64,000 nucleotides of DNA, taken from positions 62,001-126,000 of the forward strand of contig JBPRGH010000144.1 of the NCBI GenBank assembly GCA_051418055.1, written 5' to 3'. Under the pieces are notes generated by a model. The model was not told the origin of the DNA. It ran no database searches and saw nothing but the letters and a program-made list of their open reading frames with translations. A program made the translations under genes and the position numbers. Position 1 is the first letter of the stretch. Each line of letters opens with the position of its first letter. This stretch comes from JBPRGH01 sp051418055 (GTDB lineage: Bacteria; Bacteroidota; Bacteroidia; Cytophagales; Cyclobacteriaceae). Below, in pieces: positions 27,979-38,455 of the stretch.

Positions 27979-28381
27979 TAAAAAAACTTTGCTCGCAATT
28001 GATGACGATGATAACTTTAATCATCTTGTTAAACGATGTTTTAAAAAGCTTGATCTGCCTGTTAAAATTATCAGCAAAACGAGTGGGGCAGAGGGATTGG
28101 ATTATTTGAAAGAATATGATAATGCAGACCTGGTCCTGCTTGATATCCGGATGCCCGAAATGGATGGCTTTGAGGTGCTTAAGCAATTGGATAATAATTT
28201 TCCCGATAAAAAATTGCCTGTTGTAATGTTATCAAGTTCATATCGAAAAGAGGACAGGGAAAAAGCTTTTAAGAATAAAAGAGTGATAGATTATTTTGAA
28301 AAGCCTATGCAGTTAAAAAAACTGGAGGAGTTAATTACTACATTATATACAAAATATATTTCCAGAGATATTTATCAATAA
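27971..28381 (+). CDS. Single-domain response regulator
   Basis: A 136-residue receiver with acidic triad (IDDDD), phospho-acceptor Asp in LLDIRMPEMDG, Ser-Ser switch region VMLSSSY and Lys in FEKPMQ. There is no DNA-binding output domain, only a short C-terminal tail. The 8-base overlap with the kinase gene identifies its partner. Like the receiver at 19874-20227 it must act through protein contact or a phosphorelay. It converges on the CsbD-like gene with 15 bases between them. Confidence 0.92.
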   Translation: MSDKKTLLAIDDDDNFNHLVKRCFKKLDLPVKIISKTSGAEGLDYLKEYDNADLVLLDIRMPEMDGFEVLKQLDNNFPDKKLPVVMLSSSYRKEDREKAFKNKRVIDYFEKPMQLKKLEELITTLYTKYISRDIYQ

Positions 28382-28396
28382 CATTTTCAAGATCAT

Positions 28397-28582
28397 TTAA
28401 TAAAGCTGAAGTTCTGCAAAAATACTGGACAATTCCTCCCGGGACTTATTCAATTTGGCAGCCAGCTTATCCAGCATATTTTCTCTGTGGCCTTCTTCAA
28501 AATTGAAATCTTCATCACTAAGGAAAGGGAATCTTCTTTTGAGCATTATTTTTTGCTCTCGCCAGCTTCTTAAAATCTTCAT
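28397..28582 (-). CDS. CsbD-like small stress protein
   Basis: A 61-residue protein matching the pattern of short CsbD-family general stress proteins of Bacteroidota: W near the start, then QK..LK, LSDEDFNFEEG, and a helix ML.KLA.KLNKSREEL. Such proteins are often induced by stress but have no known biochemical role. Its position between an RsbT/RsbX-type regulatory operon and a phosphatase gene fits a stress context, although it is on the opposite strand from the operon. Short length lowers certainty, but the pattern is good. Confidence 0.7.
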   Translation of the reverse strand: MKILRSWREQKIMLKRRFPFLSDEDFNFEEGHRENMLDKLAAKLNKSREELSSIFAELQLY

Positions 28583-28681
28583 GGTTTTAAAGATAGGTTT
28601 AATTTTAGTAGGAATAATGAAGAAACCTTAAAATCGTTCGGGATGTTCAATTTATTGTTTTTTATTTTTCAATATTGGAGT

Positions 28682-29698
28682 TTAACTTTCGCTTATAAAA
28701 TTTTTTTTCCGTGCATGTGCGATAGCCTCTTCACCTTCCTTTATCATAAGCACATTAACATCAATATTTTCTTCAATTAGCCTCTCAATTCTTTTAGTGT
28801 TGGATTTGCGTTTAACACTACGGATATAGATCTGTAATATTTGCTCCGGATATTTCTTTGTGATCTTAATATAGATATCAGTGTCTATTTCAGCGGCGTC
28901 GCCAATGAGTATAAAAGGTATAGAAGGGTAGGTTTCCAGGATGTGGATGATCTTTTTGTATTTATTACCCTCCATAAAAGATTTCTTCCGCCGAATTTTT
29001 AAACCCATATCCCTTAACATAAGTGTCCCTTTAGGGAAATCAAACTTTTGAAGAAATGATGATAAATACTTATAAAGATTCCATGGGCTGTTAGAAAGGT
29101 AAAAAAATGGATTTGAATTGTATCCTGTGCTACCCTTGTGAAGTAAACGATAAAATTCCCGGGCTCCTTCCAGGGGCATTCGTTTATGGCTGTGTTTTAT
29201 AAAGGAGTTTACAAGTAATTTCCATTTTAAAAAAGAGGTAACACCGGTATGGATCACTGTATCATCAAGATCACTGATGATGCCATATTCAGACGGCTCA
29301 GAAGGTTTCATGATTGATGAGGTTACTGTATAAATAACCTTATCGTTTTTAATTAATTCATAGGTAATGGGGATCCACAACATCTCTTCAGAGCTCAGGT
29401 TTAATCCATGCAACTGATCCAGATAAATATATCCTTCCTTATCAGAGTAGAGGGTGGTTGATTGATCTCCCCATTTCACCAAAACCTTTGCACCTCGTTT
29501 TTCGTCACTTTCAAAGCGTTTATATGAGTGATATATATTTCTGAAAAATGATCCTTTTTTTGTGTAATTAATACCTTTATCTTCCAATACACGTGCCTGA
29601 GCATGTATCATTTTATCATTTGCATAACCTCCAAAGGGAATAATTATTACAGGATTCGGATTGTCTACTAAGTCAGAGATATATTTAAAAACAGGCAT
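28682..29698 (-). CDS. App1-type phosphatidate phosphatase domain protein
   Basis: A 338-residue protein with the App1/DUF2183 catalytic domain. The HAD-like nucleophile motif is DLDDT at residues 143-147, preceded by GIIS and followed by VIHTGV. FYLSNSPWNLY near 200 and ILIGDAAEIDTDIY near 265 supply the later HAD-type motifs. Yeast App1 is a phosphatidate phosphatase; bacterial homologues are mostly uncharacterised. There is no signal peptide. The gene is 99 bases upstream of the CsbD-like gene on the same strand, so they may be co-transcribed. Confidence 0.88.
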   Translation of the reverse strand: MPVFKYISDLVDNPNPVIIIPFGGYANDKMIHAQARVLEDKGINYTKKGSFFRNIYHSYKRFESDEKRGAKVLVKWGDQSTTLYSDKEGYIYLDQLHGLNLSSEEMLWIPITYELIKNDKVIYTVTSSIMKPSEPSEYGIISDLDDTVIHTGVTSFLKWKLLVNSFIKHSHKRMPLEGAREFYRLLHKGSTGYNSNPFFYLSNSPWNLYKYLSSFLQKFDFPKGTLMLRDMGLKIRRKKSFMEGNKYKKIIHILETYPSIPFILIGDAAEIDTDIYIKITKKYPEQILQIYIRSVKRKSNTKRIERLIEENIDVNVLMIKEGEEAIAHARKKNFISES

Positions 29699-29911
29699 TT
29701 AAATTCATTTTTAATACTTTAACCATATAAATACCCAATCGTTTTTGTTTTTATAGAAACTGTGGAATCCGTTCCGGAGCATATGTGTAAGCTGTATTAG
29801 CTTAAGGAGTTTCCTTAGAAGCTTGATCTGTAATAATTTAACAGCCAACTAAGTGATTTCCCTATATTTTAAAATCAGGAATCTGCTGTAGTTATCGGCT
29901 CAGCCATCTCA

Positions 29912-29919
29912 TACTTTTG
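29912..29919 (+). promoter_or_regulatory. Promoter -7 element for the giant adhesin
   Basis: TACTTTTG is an exact match to the Bacteroidota -7 consensus TAnnTTTG. No clear TTG lies 17-23 bases upstream (only TTA at 29892-29894), so the upstream element is weak. The start would fall near 29926, giving a leader of ~60 bases. Confidence 0.42.
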
Positions 29920-29985
29920 TATTAATTACTCATTAGTATAGACTATCAGGAGTAGCTTAATAATAAACTAATTGAGGAGTAAGAT

Positions 29986-32900
29986 ATGAGAATAGTTGGC
30001 TGGTTTTTTTCTTTATTGTTTGTTTTCATAGCATCAGGCGCTCTGGGGCAGGCTATTATTAAATCAAGGCATGAAACAGATGCTCAGAAATCTGTTGATA
30101 TTGAATTTAATACAGCACCTGTAACTGCGCCTACAATAGCTTCTTTTACTGTTTCTGCCAATGGACTACCTATGGCTATTGTTGCAGTGACATCTGTATC
30201 TTCCTCTAAATACCGTATTACTTTTTCTGCTGCCTTGCCTGTCGATCCCGATCCTGTTTTGGTAACTTATTTACCAAATGGATCTAATGTTATTTCTGAA
30301 AACAACAGAATTTTAAAATGCTCTGATTTTGAGTGGGAAACGAATACCAGGCCAACGCCATCCTGCGCACCGGTAGATCCAATCAACAAGATGATCTTCA
30401 GTGTAAAACCTGGTGCCAGGAATTCATCTAATTTCGGTCTTTCCAAAATAGAATCCCGGATCTCCTGGAATGATCCTCAAAATACTATATCTTCAATTGC
30501 ACCTTATGAATCAGATGAATCCGGAAGTAAAATAGCAGTCAGTAATTACATCACTTTTGATGCTGATTTGGATGATTTTTTATATCCCGGTGATGAAAAT
30601 GACTGTTTTTATACCTCTGAATGGAAAGTTTTTATCAACGGCGTTGGCAGCTGCTCATCTACCGATCCTAATCAGTTTATTACTTATACTTCCCATAATG
30701 TTGATGATAAGGGAAATGGTGAATTAATAATAAATCCATCTGTTAGCTATGCTGACCAGGTTTGCCTGAATGATGAGGTAAATGTGCAATTTATTGATGG
30801 CTCAAGCCTGAATTGTACGGATGGCGTTGAGCCACTAAATAGTGAAGGCCGCTGGGTCAGAATTATATATGGTGATCCTTCACGGACAGCTGGTGAAAGA
30901 ATTCCGAATATCCATATAAATGGTATTCCTGTTACAGATGAGAGAGGTAAATTAATAGATCCATTGGGGGCGGGTAACCTTCGGCTTACCTCCGAGGGTA
31001 TAATTTACACTGGAGATGGAGCTGATATCTTTGGCGTCAGGTTTTTTCCCTCCCCGGTTGATGGTGCTGTTGGAGACTTTTTACCTATAACAACCCAATC
31101 TTCAGCTAACGGTTTAGCTAACCGTGATCCCGGTGATCAGTTCACTGTAAGAATGCAGTACTGGAACATTTGTAATCCTTATGATAACATTGGTAACATA
31201 AGTCATAATGAAGTTTCCAGAGCAAGGGATATCACTATTATTGATATACCTAACCCACCAGTTGCTGATCCAAAAGAGATATGTACAGATGCAGCAGTAG
31301 GTACTTTTTCTGTTATAGACACTGTCAACAGTACTGAGATCAGATGGTATGATGCAGATCCTGATAATGGAGGAAATTTATTAGTAAATCCTCTTGGTAC
31401 TAATTCTATTGAATTACCTGCTAATGGGATTGTGGATAATACAACACCTGGTGTTTATTCTGTATGGGCAACAGCTATAACAGGCGCCAATAGCTGTGAA
31501 AGCGATGCCGTAGAGACATTTATTACTGTTCGCGAGGCATTAGCCAAACCAGGTGAGATAACCGGATCAGGTATAATATGTAATGGATCAAGTAATATCA
31601 TCTTTGAATTACCTGATGCTGAAGGCGCTACAAATTATGGTGGTGACTGGGAGTATTTTTGGTCCCATTCGGATGGTAATGGCATTACTTTCGATAATAA
31701 TACAGGTCAATCCGTCTCGGTTGATTTTAATATAAGCTCTATTACCGGAGATTTTACTACTCGAACAATAAAAGTGGTTAAACAATATAAAGATGCATCT
31801 CCAGGCTGTACAAGTGAGGTCAGTACTTTCCAGGTAAGGATTTACGGACCCTCGGAAGGAGGAGCAGTTGCTTCAGATAATACTATTTGTGCGGGTGAAA
31901 ACACAAGGAATTTAATCTTATCAGGATATAGAGGAACTGTTCTTAAATGGCAACGTCAGGATAATGGAGGCAGCTATATTGATCTTCCTGAAACTGCTGG
32001 TATGGACACTCTTAGTGAAATATTAACTCATGCCGGTGAATATAATTACCGTGCCGTGGTGGTAAATGGTGCTTGTAATGAAGCTTATAGTTCCCCAGCC
32101 ACTATTACTGTAAATCCAGTACCTCAAAAGCCTGTAATTACTGAAGCTAATGGAAATTCCTTTACTACCTGTGCAGGCGGTGGTGAGATCAGGCTTAAAT
32201 CTTCTAATGTTGGTGAACTGGGTAATATATTTACATGGTATAAAACATCAGATCTTATAAATCCTGTGCAGTCGGGAGCAAGTGATGAGCTTGTTTTAAA
32301 TGATGTAACTCAATCAGGAAGTTATGTGGTGAAATTATCGGGAGCATCACCTACAAATTGTGAAAGTGAATTATCTGATTCTGTTACTGTAACTATAAAT
32401 CCTCTGCCATCAGCAATAGCTTCCGGTGGGGGATCTGTTTGCTCTGGCAACCCGGCCCCTGATATTGTTTGGGAGCTTACAGGAAAAGCACCTTTTAACT
32501 TTACAATATCTGTTACCGGCCAGCCTGATATCGTTGAAAGCAGTTATAACTCCTATACTTATACCATCACAGCCCCACAGCCAGAAGTAACTACAGAATA
32601 CGAAATGATATCCCTAAGCGATGCCAGCAATTGTGTTTCAGGTTCTTTAGGAGGAATTGTTTCTGTAACAATAGGGGGCACCGCCCCGGTCTTTGAAAAT
32701 GGAACACCCAAGGTTGGGCCTTCAGTATGTGACAATGGCTCAACGACAGAAGTACCTTCCCTCACACTTGATCTGGATCTTCAGGGAACCTATAAATTGA
32801 TTTATAATGTAAATGATGAAGCAAATCAATCAATAATATTTACAACTGATCCTGATGGTGTTTTTGTGTTACAACCTGATTATAATTCAGGTCCATTTAA

Positions 32901-35900
32901 TTCTACTCCGGGCACATATGAATATAATTTAATTTCAATCTCTAATACAAATACCGGATGTTTAACGCCTGTTAATCAGTCATATGATTTAATAATAAAT
33001 CCACGTCCTCATGAACCATCAGGCCAACCGGATATCGTTATTTGTGCTGATTCGGAAACAGGAGGTGTATTAGCTGTTGATGATCCTGGTACAGGTTATT
33101 CTGTGCGATGGTTTTCTTCATATAGTAGCCCTTCTTTAAATACACCTGTTGGTGAAGAGGATGGTATGGTAAGCGGTACTAATAACAGGTTTTTTACATC
33201 GGCATCTTCTGAAACTGCCACTTTTTATGCAGCTCTTCAGGATAGTAACACGGGCTGCTTAAGTTCAGCTGCAGTTGCTGTAAAACAGACAAAAGATATT
33301 GCCCCGGTAGCCAATGCGGATATCGACGGGGATAATATAAATAATATCACATGTTCTTCTGAATTCGTTCTGCAGGCTAACCCTCTAACTGATGGTGCTA
33401 CAGGTATTTGGACTGGTCCTGCGGGTATTACTTTTAGTAATGTAAATGATCCTTCTGCCACTGTTAGCAATTTACCTGTAGGTAGATCTACTTTAAGATG
33501 GACTGTAAATAGTGCTTATGAAGTTTGCTCGACTGTTTTTGATGAAATTATAGTAGAACGCTTTGATTTACCCACAGCAATTGATCCTTCACCGGAATTA
33601 TGTACGGACAGTGATTCAGGTACAGAACTGGAAGTTAAAGGAATTGATCTTGCAGCTGAGTATAAAGATCTGGTTACAGGAGTAAGCGGCTCTGCTGACC
33701 TGGAAGTAATGTGGTTTTCAGATCAGGATAGGACAATAGAAATAGCAGATCCGGCAAATTATACAGCAAATAACACTACAGGAAAAAAGGTTTATACACG
33801 GGTAATCAATACGACAACAAACTGCTCCAATGACGGAGAGTTAACTTTCACTGTTCATGCACTTCCCATGGCTCTTGATCATTCAGCCACCATGTGCGAG
33901 GATGAATTAAATGGTAATGAAGTAGCTAACATAGATCTTACCACATATAACAATGACATCATAGGTCCGGCATCAGTGTCTGATCGTGAGGTAGAATGGT
34001 TTTCAGATAACATGTATTCCATTGAGGTTCCTGACCCCTCCAATGTTTCAGTAAGTAACAATGAGGTTTTTTATGCCAGGGTAACAGATACAACCAATCC
34101 TTCTTTGTGTACTAATGATGCTAAATTAACTTTTACAGTCAATCCTCTCCCTGAAGAGAACCCAATTACCGGCCCTACGATGCAATGTGCCGGATCAAAT
34201 ATTCAGTTATATCAGATCGAGCCGTCATTGGGCTCTACCTATAACTGGAATGTTCCCCCGGCATTTACTGTATTTGGAGGTGGGGGTAGGGAAGACTTTT
34301 TTATCCTTTTAAATTTTCCCGATACTGCCACCGCTGATCTACAGGTTACTGAAATATCAGCTGACGGTTGTGTAGGGAATGTTCAGAAGCTAACAATACA
34401 GGTAGTGGGTTCACCACCGCCATTATCCATTTCACCGGCAAATGCTGAAATATGTGAAAATGAAGCTGGTGTAGTTTTCAATGTAGATAATCTTCCAAAT
34501 ACCACTTACGCCTGGACTGTTCCTTCAGGAGCCACTATAATTAAAGGGCAGGGTACCAATCAGGTCACGGTGAACTTCGGCCAGTTTGGTGGAAATGTTT
34601 CAGTTGTACCAACAAGTACTACAGGTAATTGTGCAGGGACATCCGCCAAAACGTCTGTTACCATAAACCAGCGTCCACAATTGGAGAACGATTTAAGTAA
34701 TACGGTGTGTAGCGGCGAGATATCAGGGATAACCTTAACTTACCTTTCTTCAGGAACGCCAGCTACAGGTTATGATATTATTGATATAGCGGTAGATCCG
34801 GGCTTAATAAGTGATAACTCCAATGCTGCCACAGGTACAGGCCAACCTACGGATGCTATTTACAATGATATTTACATCAATCAAAAAGCTGAACAGCTAT
34901 CCGTAAGATATACAATTCAGCCAAGAAGCAGTAAGGGTTGTCTGGGAACAGCGTCAGTAATTATATTAGACATCAATCCTGAACCGCGGCTTAACACTTC
35001 TTTAAATAAGGAAAAATGCAGTGGTGAAGCATCGGGTATTTTATTAAGCGTAGCTAACGGAAGTTTTCCTGCTGATAGCTATAATGTTTTATCCGTTAAT
35101 GATGGGGAATTAAGTCCTGATACTCTGAACAATACCTATTCGGGCGCTTTTCCCTATAATAATGTTGCCGCTAATTTTCTTCAGAATGAAAAGTACAGAA
35201 ATTATGCTTCAAATCCTGTAGACATTATTTATAAGGTGGTGCCGGTAAGCTCAGGATGTGCCGGTAGACCTTCTTTCGTAACATTAACTGTAAACCCTGA
35301 ACCTGTAGGATCAGACGTTATTGCCGATGCTAAATGCTCTGGTGAGACTTTTAATCTGGTATTACAGGAAATTATAGATCTGAACAATGAAATAGAAAGT
35401 AATTTCAAATGGACAGCAAACTATGGACCTGATATTACAGGTGGAATAAGCGCAGGATCAGGAGATATAAGGGAGACATTATTTAATACCGGTAGCTCAC
35501 AAGAAACTGTTATTTACACAGTTACGCCTTCATCGCTTAATACTAATTGTAACGGTCCGATTTTTACCATAACATTACCTGTAAATCCACAGATTGAGTC
35601 ACATGACCAAAATATATCAGTATGTTCTAATGAAACCATTATTGATCTGACTGCCCTTGATTCTGCTGTTACAGCAGGAATTGACAATCCTGTTTCATGG
35701 TTTAGTGATGCATCAACAACAGTTGAAATATCTTCTCCTGAAAGTTATGATACAAAAGATCTTAATAGTGTATATGCAGTTGTTACTGAAGGAATTTGTA
35801 GTAAAGTAGCTAAAGTGAGTTTTAGCCTAACCGAAATAACTGTTTCCGCTATTGGTGTTACTTCCGATTATAATGGATATAATGTGAGTTGCATTGGAGC

Positions 35901-38442
35901 ATCAGATGCAACAATTAAATTTGAAGCTACAGGTGGTGTAGAGCCATATTATTTTGTTCTTAATGAAGATACATTAAATACAACAGGCACATCAACCGGT
36001 GAATTTTCAGGTCTGAGCGCCGGATCTTATTCAGTTACTGTGACAGATGCTACCGGCTGTAGCTCTGGTATTTCAGATGCTATAACTGTTAATGATCCGC
36101 TTCCGCTGAATGCAGGTACTATATTTGGAACATCAAATATCTGTCAGGGTAGTTTGCCTTCAGCTTTTATCCAGGTAAATGGTCCATCTGGAGGTACAGG
36201 TAGTTATATTTTTCAATGGCAGGTTTCTGCGGATAGCATCTCCTTCAGGAACACTAATGGTCCTACATCTAAAGCAGCAGAATATGAGGCAGTTAGTGAG
36301 GATTTCTCTAACGGGGAAGGCACATATTATTTTAGAAGGCTCGTTAGCTCCGGTACATCTGTCGAATGTATGAATGTTTCTTCAAATGTTATTAAAATCA
36401 ATGTTAATGTTTTACCTACAGGAGATTTTACATTTAAAGATACAAATGGGAATCCCATCACTGAAATATGTTCCGGAGAACCGTTCCTTATAGAGTTTAA
36501 ATTTACTAACAGTGCTTCGCAATATACATTTGACTATCATGATGATAAAGGAAAAATTTATTCCAATAATATCGGTACTTCGACAACCACCGTTCTGGTT
36601 AACTTTGATGAGGTAACCCGTACAACAACCTTTACACTTGATAGCGTACGGGATATGTATGGCTGTAAGATTGATACAGCCCTGAATATTTCTCATACGA
36701 TTGATGTAATCAATACAGATGCTGAATTTACAGTTATAGGATCGAGGGAAACCTGTAGTCCTGCAACAATAGACTTTAAATACAATCAGATAAGAGGTGT
36801 TACTTACACGTGGAAATGGTTTGACGGTACCCCGGATAGCGCTTATACTGCAACAACAACTGAAGCTGAAAAGACAATTACTCATACTTTTAGGAATGGC
36901 TCACCTACCACTACTATTAATTATGAGGTCGCATTATTTGCCGTTGACACTTCAGCAGCAGGTACTGTATGTGAAAGCTATTCACATGAAAAGGTAACTG
37001 TTTATCCAAAGGTGCAGGCAAATGTGTTTGCACAAAATCCGGTTGCTTGTAGTGGTGATGAGATAAAATTCATCAATTTATCTCTTGGTGCCTCAGCACA
37101 TAGGTGGTTATATAGAGAATTAGGAAATGAAGGCCAGGAAGAGCAGGTACAGATTACTCAAAACGCTTCTTTTAAAATTGTAAATAGAGGTGCTGAAAAC
37201 CCGCAGGTTTATGAGGTGGTATATACGGGTTTAGCGGAGCAGGATGGAGAAAACACCTGTACTGATACGCAGGTTGTTCTGGTAGAGGTTTACAAAGAAG
37301 TTACTCCAGACTTCACGTTTACACCGGATCCGCCTTTATATGAAAATGGTGCTTCACAGGTAACATTCACAAATATGTCAATCCCTAATAATGATACAGT
37401 TAATTTTTCATATAACTGGGATTTTGATGACGATCTGAAATTGGAAAATACAGCAGACCCGGGAATAATTACCTATTCAAGACCGGGTCAAAAAACTGTG
37501 GTTTTAACAGTAGTTAACAAAGCATTTCCGGGTTTATGTGATGTTTCTGTATCAAAGACCATTAACATTCAAAACCTGAAGATCCGTGCGGATTTCAGCG
37601 TTTCAAATGAAAATTTATGTCGTAATTCCGATGTAGTAATAACAAATAAAAGTACAGGTGAAGCCAATGAATTTATCTGGGAAATATTTGATGAAAATGG
37701 AGTTTTGGTTCACAAGCAGATAGATATGCTGAGCCCTGAAGAGGCAAAGCTCAATCCTTCATTTACTTATACTGGAGGCAGGGCAGGAGTTTATGATGTG
37801 CATCTTACGGCAAGAAATGCCTATTCAAATGATACTCAAAAGGTAGTTAAAAATGGTGCTTTTGAAGTTTATGAATTGCCTGTTGTGAATTTTGATACAA
37901 GGCCGGATGTGGTATTTATCCCGGATCAGCCGCTGATCACCTATAATTTAAGTAATGGTGCAGATTCCTTCAGCTGGAATTTTGGTGATGGAAGTCCGCT
38001 TTCTTCGGAATTTGAACCAGAGCATTATTATACACAAGAAGGCAGTTTTAATGTTACCCTTATCGCCAGTGCTATTTATCCTGGGATTACCTGTAGTGAT
38101 TCCCTTACACGTATCGTAGTAGCAAAATCTGGCGGTGATGTGGAATTACCCAATGCATTTACTCCAAGCCCTTACGGTCCCTCTGGTGATGGCAGAATAA
38201 GGAATGAAGAGGCAAATGATATTTTCCTTCCCATTACAAAAGGCGTAGTCGATTTCCATATGGTGATCTTTAACAGGTGGGGGGATATGATCTTCCAAAG
38301 TACAGATTCCACGGTAGGGTGGGATGGCTATGATCGCGATGGCAGGTTGATGCCTGCAGGTGTATATATCTACCAGCTGACCCTTGAGCTATCGAATGGT
38401 CAGAGGAAGCAGATATCAGGTGATGTGATGTTGATCAAATAA
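29986..38442 (+). CDS. Giant T9SS-secreted multidomain adhesin (2818 aa)
   Basis: A 2818-residue surface protein. A signal peptide (about 1-22) is followed by a long array of Ig-like T9SS-associated repeats of ~80-100 residues, many with a CxxxxS/G start and a VNPLP-type end. An SprB-like repeat lies near 1965-2035 (ATGGVEPYYF, GLSAGSYSVTVTDATGC), and PKD-like domains near 2477 (YNWDFDDD) and 2663 (FSWNFGDGSP). Residues ~2720-2818 are the type B C-terminal sorting domain (LPNAFTPSP, FNRWGDMIF, MPAGVYIYQL). An SD-like GAGGAG precedes the ATG. The PorP/SprF gene follows after 13 bases and is its likely partner. The size and repeats suggest a gliding or cell-cell adhesin. Confidence 0.94.
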   Translation: MRIVGWFFSLLFVFIASGALGQAIIKSRHETDAQKSVDIEFNTAPVTAPTIASFTVSANGLPMAIVAVTSVSSSKYRITFSAALPVDPDPVLVTYLPNGSNVISENNRILKCSDFEWETNTRPTPSCAPVDPINKMIFSVKPGARNSSNFGLSKIESRISWNDPQNTISSIAPYESDESGSKIAVSNYITFDADLDDFLYPGDENDCFYTSEWKVFINGVGSCSSTDPNQFITYTSHNVDDKGNGELIINPSVSYADQVCLNDEVNVQFIDGSSLNCTDGVEPLNSEGRWVRIIYGDPSRTAGERIPNIHINGIPVTDERGKLIDPLGAGNLRLTSEGIIYTGDGADIFGVRFFPSPVDGAVGDFLPITTQSSANGLANRDPGDQFTVRMQYWNICNPYDNIGNISHNEVSRARDITIIDIPNPPVADPKEICTDAAVGTFSVIDTVNSTEIRWYDADPDNGGNLLVNPLGTNSIELPANGIVDNTTPGVYSVWATAITGANSCESDAVETFITVREALAKPGEITGSGIICNGSSNIIFELPDAEGATNYGGDWEYFWSHSDGNGITFDNNTGQSVSVDFNISSITGDFTTRTIKVVKQYKDASPGCTSEVSTFQVRIYGPSEGGAVASDNTICAGENTRNLILSGYRGTVLKWQRQDNGGSYIDLPETAGMDTLSEILTHAGEYNYRAVVVNGACNEAYSSPATITVNPVPQKPVITEANGNSFTTCAGGGEIRLKSSNVGELGNIFTWYKTSDLINPVQSGASDELVLNDVTQSGSYVVKLSGASPTNCESELSDSVTVTINPLPSAIASGGGSVCSGNPAPDIVWELTGKAPFNFTISVTGQPDIVESSYNSYTYTITAPQPEVTTEYEMISLSDASNCVSGSLGGIVSVTIGGTAPVFENGTPKVGPSVCDNGSTTEVPSLTLDLDLQGTYKLIYNVNDEANQSIIFTTDPDGVFVLQPDYNSGPFNSTPGTYEYNLISISNTNTGCLTPVNQSYDLIINPRPHEPSGQPDIVICADSETGGVLAVDDPGTGYSVRWFSSYSSPSLNTPVGEEDGMVSGTNNRFFTSASSETATFYAALQDSNTGCLSSAAVAVKQTKDIAPVANADIDGDNINNITCSSEFVLQANPLTDGATGIWTGPAGITFSNVNDPSATVSNLPVGRSTLRWTVNSAYEVCSTVFDEIIVERFDLPTAIDPSPELCTDSDSGTELEVKGIDLAAEYKDLVTGVSGSADLEVMWFSDQDRTIEIADPANYTANNTTGKKVYTRVINTTTNCSNDGELTFTVHALPMALDHSATMCEDELNGNEVANIDLTTYNNDIIGPASVSDREVEWFSDNMYSIEVPDPSNVSVSNNEVFYARVTDTTNPSLCTNDAKLTFTVNPLPEENPITGPTMQCAGSNIQLYQIEPSLGSTYNWNVPPAFTVFGGGGREDFFILLNFPDTATADLQVTEISADGCVGNVQKLTIQVVGSPPPLSISPANAEICENEAGVVFNVDNLPNTTYAWTVPSGATIIKGQGTNQVTVNFGQFGGNVSVVPTSTTGNCAGTSAKTSVTINQRPQLENDLSNTVCSGEISGITLTYLSSGTPATGYDIIDIAVDPGLISDNSNAATGTGQPTDAIYNDIYINQKAEQLSVRYTIQPRSSKGCLGTASVIILDINPEPRLNTSLNKEKCSGEASGILLSVANGSFPADSYNVLSVNDGELSPDTLNNTYSGAFPYNNVAANFLQNEKYRNYASNPVDIIYKVVPVSSGCAGRPSFVTLTVNPEPVGSDVIADAKCSGETFNLVLQEIIDLNNEIESNFKWTANYGPDITGGISAGSGDIRETLFNTGSSQETVIYTVTPSSLNTNCNGPIFTITLPVNPQIESHDQNISVCSNETIIDLTALDSAVTAGIDNPVSWFSDASTTVEISSPESYDTKDLNSVYAVVTEGICSKVAKVSFSLTEITVSAIGVTSDYNGYNVSCIGASDATIKFEATGGVEPYYFVLNEDTLNTTGTSTGEFSGLSAGSYSVTVTDATGCSSGISDAITVNDPLPLNAGTIFGTSNICQGSLPSAFIQVNGPSGGTGSYIFQWQVSADSISFRNTNGPTSKAAEYEAVSEDFSNGEGTYYFRRLVSSGTSVECMNVSSNVIKINVNVLPTGDFTFKDTNGNPITEICSGEPFLIEFKFTNSASQYTFDYHDDKGKIYSNNIGTSTTTVLVNFDEVTRTTTFTLDSVRDMYGCKIDTALNISHTIDVINTDAEFTVIGSRETCSPATIDFKYNQIRGVTYTWKWFDGTPDSAYTATTTEAEKTITHTFRNGSPTTTINYEVALFAVDTSAAGTVCESYSHEKVTVYPKVQANVFAQNPVACSGDEIKFINLSLGASAHRWLYRELGNEGQEEQVQITQNASFKIVNRGAENPQVYEVVYTGLAEQDGENTCTDTQVVLVEVYKEVTPDFTFTPDPPLYENGASQVTFTNMSIPNNDTVNFSYNWDFDDDLKLENTADPGIITYSRPGQKTVVLTVVNKAFPGLCDVSVSKTINIQNLKIRADFSVSNENLCRNSDVVITNKSTGEANEFIWEIFDENGVLVHKQIDMLSPEEAKLNPSFTYTGGRAGVYDVHLTARNAYSNDTQKVVKNGAFEVYELPVVNFDTRPDVVFIPDQPLITYNLSNGADSFSWNFGDGSPLSSEFEPEHYYTQEGSFNVTLIASAIYPGITCSDSLTRIVVAKSGGDVELPNAFTPSPYGPSGDGRIRNEEANDIFLPITKGVVDFHMVIFNRWGDMIFQSTDSTVGWDGYDRDGRLMPAGVYIYQLTLELSNGQRKQISGDVMLIK

Positions 38443-38455
38443 TTTTTTTAAAGCT

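Noticed and set aside
36412..36885. 157-codon frame antisense to the giant adhesin
   Set aside because: It is embedded in the adhesin repeats. The translation is rich in Cys and Ile without domain features, typical of a shadow frame.
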